A stretch of 64,000 nucleotides of DNA, from assembly GCF_022750635.1 (NCBI RefSeq), contig NZ_JAJKBG010000001.1, forward strand, positions 682,001 to 746,000, given 5' to 3'. The translations under genes were made by a program, and so were the position numbers. Within the stretch, counting starts at the first letter, position 1. Every line of letters starts with the position of its first letter. The stretch is from Brevundimonas pishanensis. GTDB lineage: Bacteria; Pseudomonadota; Alphaproteobacteria; Caulobacterales; Caulobacteraceae. The notes beneath the pieces are model-generated. The model was not told the DNA's origin. It made no database searches and was given only the letters and a program-made list of their open reading frames with translations. Shown here in pieces: positions 62,601 to 64,000 of this stretch.

Positions 62601-64000
62601 CAAGCGGCCTCCTCGACCAGAGCCGGATAGTCACGAGGGTCCGCCAGATGACCGGCAACGGCGCTGGCGGCGGCGGTGGCAGGGCTGGCCAGAATGGTGC
62701 GGGCACCCTTGCCTTGGCGGCCTTCAAAATTGCGGTTGGAGGTCGAGACGCACAGTTGGCCCTCGCCCACCACATCGCCGTTCATGGCGATGCACATGGA
62801 GCAACCGGGGATGCGCCATTCGGCACCGGCCTCGGTGATGATCGTGTGCAGACCTTCGGCCTCGGCCTGACGGCGGACCGCTTCGGAGCCGGGGACCACC
62901 AGCATGCGAACGCCATCGGCGACCTTGCGACCCTTCAGGATGGAGGCGGTGACGCGCATGTCGGGCAGGCGGCCATTGGTGCACGAGCCGATGAAGACGA
63001 CATCGACCTTTTCAGTCGTGGTCACTTTGCCCGCGGTGAAACCCATATAGGCCAAAGCCTTGGCATCGGATTCCGACTGCGGCTGCGGGGCGGGGGTGCC
63101 GATGGGGGCGGCGGCGTCAGGGGTGGTGCCCCACGTCGCCATCGGACGGATGGCCGAGCCTTCCAGACGCACTTCCTTGTCGAAGACCGCGCCTTCGTCG
63201 GTGGCCAGCGAAAGCCAGTCCTTGGCCGCGGCCTCATAGTCAGCGGGTACGTGCTTGCGACCGCGCAGCCAGTCGATGGTGGTGGCGTCGGGTGCAATCA
63301 TGCCCGCACGCGCCCCCGCTTCGATCGACATGTTGCACAGGGTCATACGCCCTTCCATGTCGAGCGAGCGGATGGCCGAGCCAGCGTATTCGATCACGTA
63401 GCCGGTGCCACCCCCGAAGCCGATTTCGGCGATGATGGCCAGCGCCACATCCTTGCCCGAGACGCCCGGTTGCAGTTCACCGTCAACGGTGACACGCAGA
63501 GTCTTGGCGCGGCGTTGCAGCAGGCATTGGGTTGCCAGCACATGGCCGACTTCCGAGGTGCCAATGCCAAACGCCAGAGCGCCGAAGGCACCGTGGGTTG
63601 CGGTATGGCTGTCGCCGCAGACAACTGTCATGCCCGGCTGGGTCAGGCCGAGTTCCGGCCCCATGACGTGAACCACGCCGCGCTGGTCGCTATCCCATCC
63701 GGCCAGTTCGATGCCGAAGCGTTGGGTATTGGCTTCCAGCGTTTCGACCTGTTTTTGGGCCTGATCGGTGATGTAGGGACGCTTGCCATCCGGTCCTGCG
63801 GGCAGGGTCGGGGTGGAGTGGTCCAAAGTGGCAAAGGTGCGGTCCGGACGGCGCACCTTCAGGCCGCGCGCATCCAGTTCGGAGAAGGCTTGGGGCGAAG
63901 TGACCTCGTGGACCAGATGCAGGTCCACATACATCACACCCGGCGTCGCGTCGGTTTCCTCAACGACGACGTGGCGCTCCCACACCTTTTCATACAACGT
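62600..64000 (-). CDS. leuC: 3-isopropylmalate dehydratase large subunit, 5' end outside the window
   Basis: The visible 465-plus residues belong to the aconitase-fold large subunit, which holds a 4Fe-4S cluster. The Cys ligands lie in [12 protein letters not shown] and [10 protein letters not shown]. The visible start ...[15 protein letters not shown] matches the family only a few residues in, and the frame stays open to the edge, so the true ATG is just beyond 64000. The TTG at 63997 is an internal codon. leuC-leuD-leuB form one operon with overlapping genes. Confidence 0.96.
   Translation of the reverse strand, partial: TLYEKVWERHVVVEETDATPGVMYVDLHLVHEVTSPQAFSELDARGLKVRRPDRTFATLDHSTPTLPAGPDGKRPYITDQAQKQVETLEANTQRFGIELAGWDSDQRGVVHVMGPELGLTQPGMTVVCGDSHTATHGAFGALAFGIGTSEVGHVLATQCLLQRRAKTLRVTVDGELQPGVSGKDVALAIIAEIGFGGGTGYVIEYAGSAIRSLDMEGRMTLCNMSIEAGARAGMIAPDATTIDWLRGRKHVPADYEAAAKDWLSLATDEGAVFDKEVRLEGSAIRPMATWGTTPDAAAPIGTPAPQPQSESDAKALAYMGFTAGKVTTTEKVDVVFIGSCTNGRLPDMRVTASILKGRKVADGVRMLVVPGSEAVRRQAEAEGLHTIITEAGAEWRIPGCSMCIAMNGDVVGEGQLCVSTSNRNFEGRQGKGARTILASPATAAASAVAGHLADPRDYPALVEEAA

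Overview
The window is 64 kb of a chromosome, most likely from a Caulobacteraceae alphaproteobacterium. An Asticcacaulis- or Brevundimonas-like organism is a guess; the family-level call is firmer. The evidence is a ChpT-type histidine phosphotransferase followed by a CheY-like protein and a CheR, a perfect TTAA-N7-TTAA CtrA box, an alphaproteobacterial SOS box (GTTC-N7-GTTC) upstream of recA, a TonB-dependent receptor, and uniformly GC-rich coding sequence. I see no insertion sequence, prophage, CRISPR array, tRNA or rRNA. The content is mostly core metabolism and information processing.

Layout. 1-6.0 kb: end of an unknown gene, a DUF2383-like protein, kynA, a secreted CHAP amidase, a YidB-like protein, then a minus-strand def - small membrane protein - fmt - truA operon and a thioesterase. 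6.0-11.5 kb: ynfA, a sirtuin (cobB), and a LysR gene divergent from a glutathione-dependent formaldehyde-detoxification cluster (frmA, VOC protein, lipoprotein, fghA, small ORF). 11.5-17.1 kb: two tandem Tat-exported DUF885 proteins and two exported proteins of unknown function. 17.2-23.4 kb: icd, alaS, an RraA-like gene and recA. 23.4-32.8 kb: a GNAT-nitrilase fusion, a nucleotide-sugar epimerase, a methyltransferase, a membrane M28 peptidase, a TonB receptor and a Tat-exported metallophosphatase. 32.8-39.1 kb: cheR - CheY-like - chpT, divergent from a CysQ-like phosphatase, then a degenerate aldo/keto reductase, bolA, a GNAT, radC and map. 39.5-51.5 kb: a FadL-like porin, a DEAD-box helicase, gltB-gltD and a membrane quinoprotein dehydrogenase. 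51.6-64 kb: proB-proA, a complete RND efflux operon with a divergent TetR regulator, and leuC-leuD-leuB with leuC running off the right edge.

Most notable observations. (1) Five intergenic copies of one structured palindromic element lie at about 8.04, 18.53, 18.60, 51.48 and 51.52 kb. Their outer arms and apical stem change in a compensatory way, while the internal-loop motifs (CTA-nCG and CTTGAG) stay constant. (2) A 12-bp-stem hairpin plus U-tract between frmA and the VOC gene contains the VOC ribosome-binding site and ends directly at its ATG. (3) The response regulator between chpT and cheR has no ATG, GTG or TTG that would keep its acidic pocket; a CTG with a good Shine-Dalgarno is the best start, and the gene is in frame with chpT. 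(4) A perfect CtrA box lies upstream of the CHAP amidase. (5) Paired 16-nt operator candidates lie at the RND/TetR divergent promoter. No clearly new multi-gene system was found; the palindromic element family is the best candidate for something undescribed.
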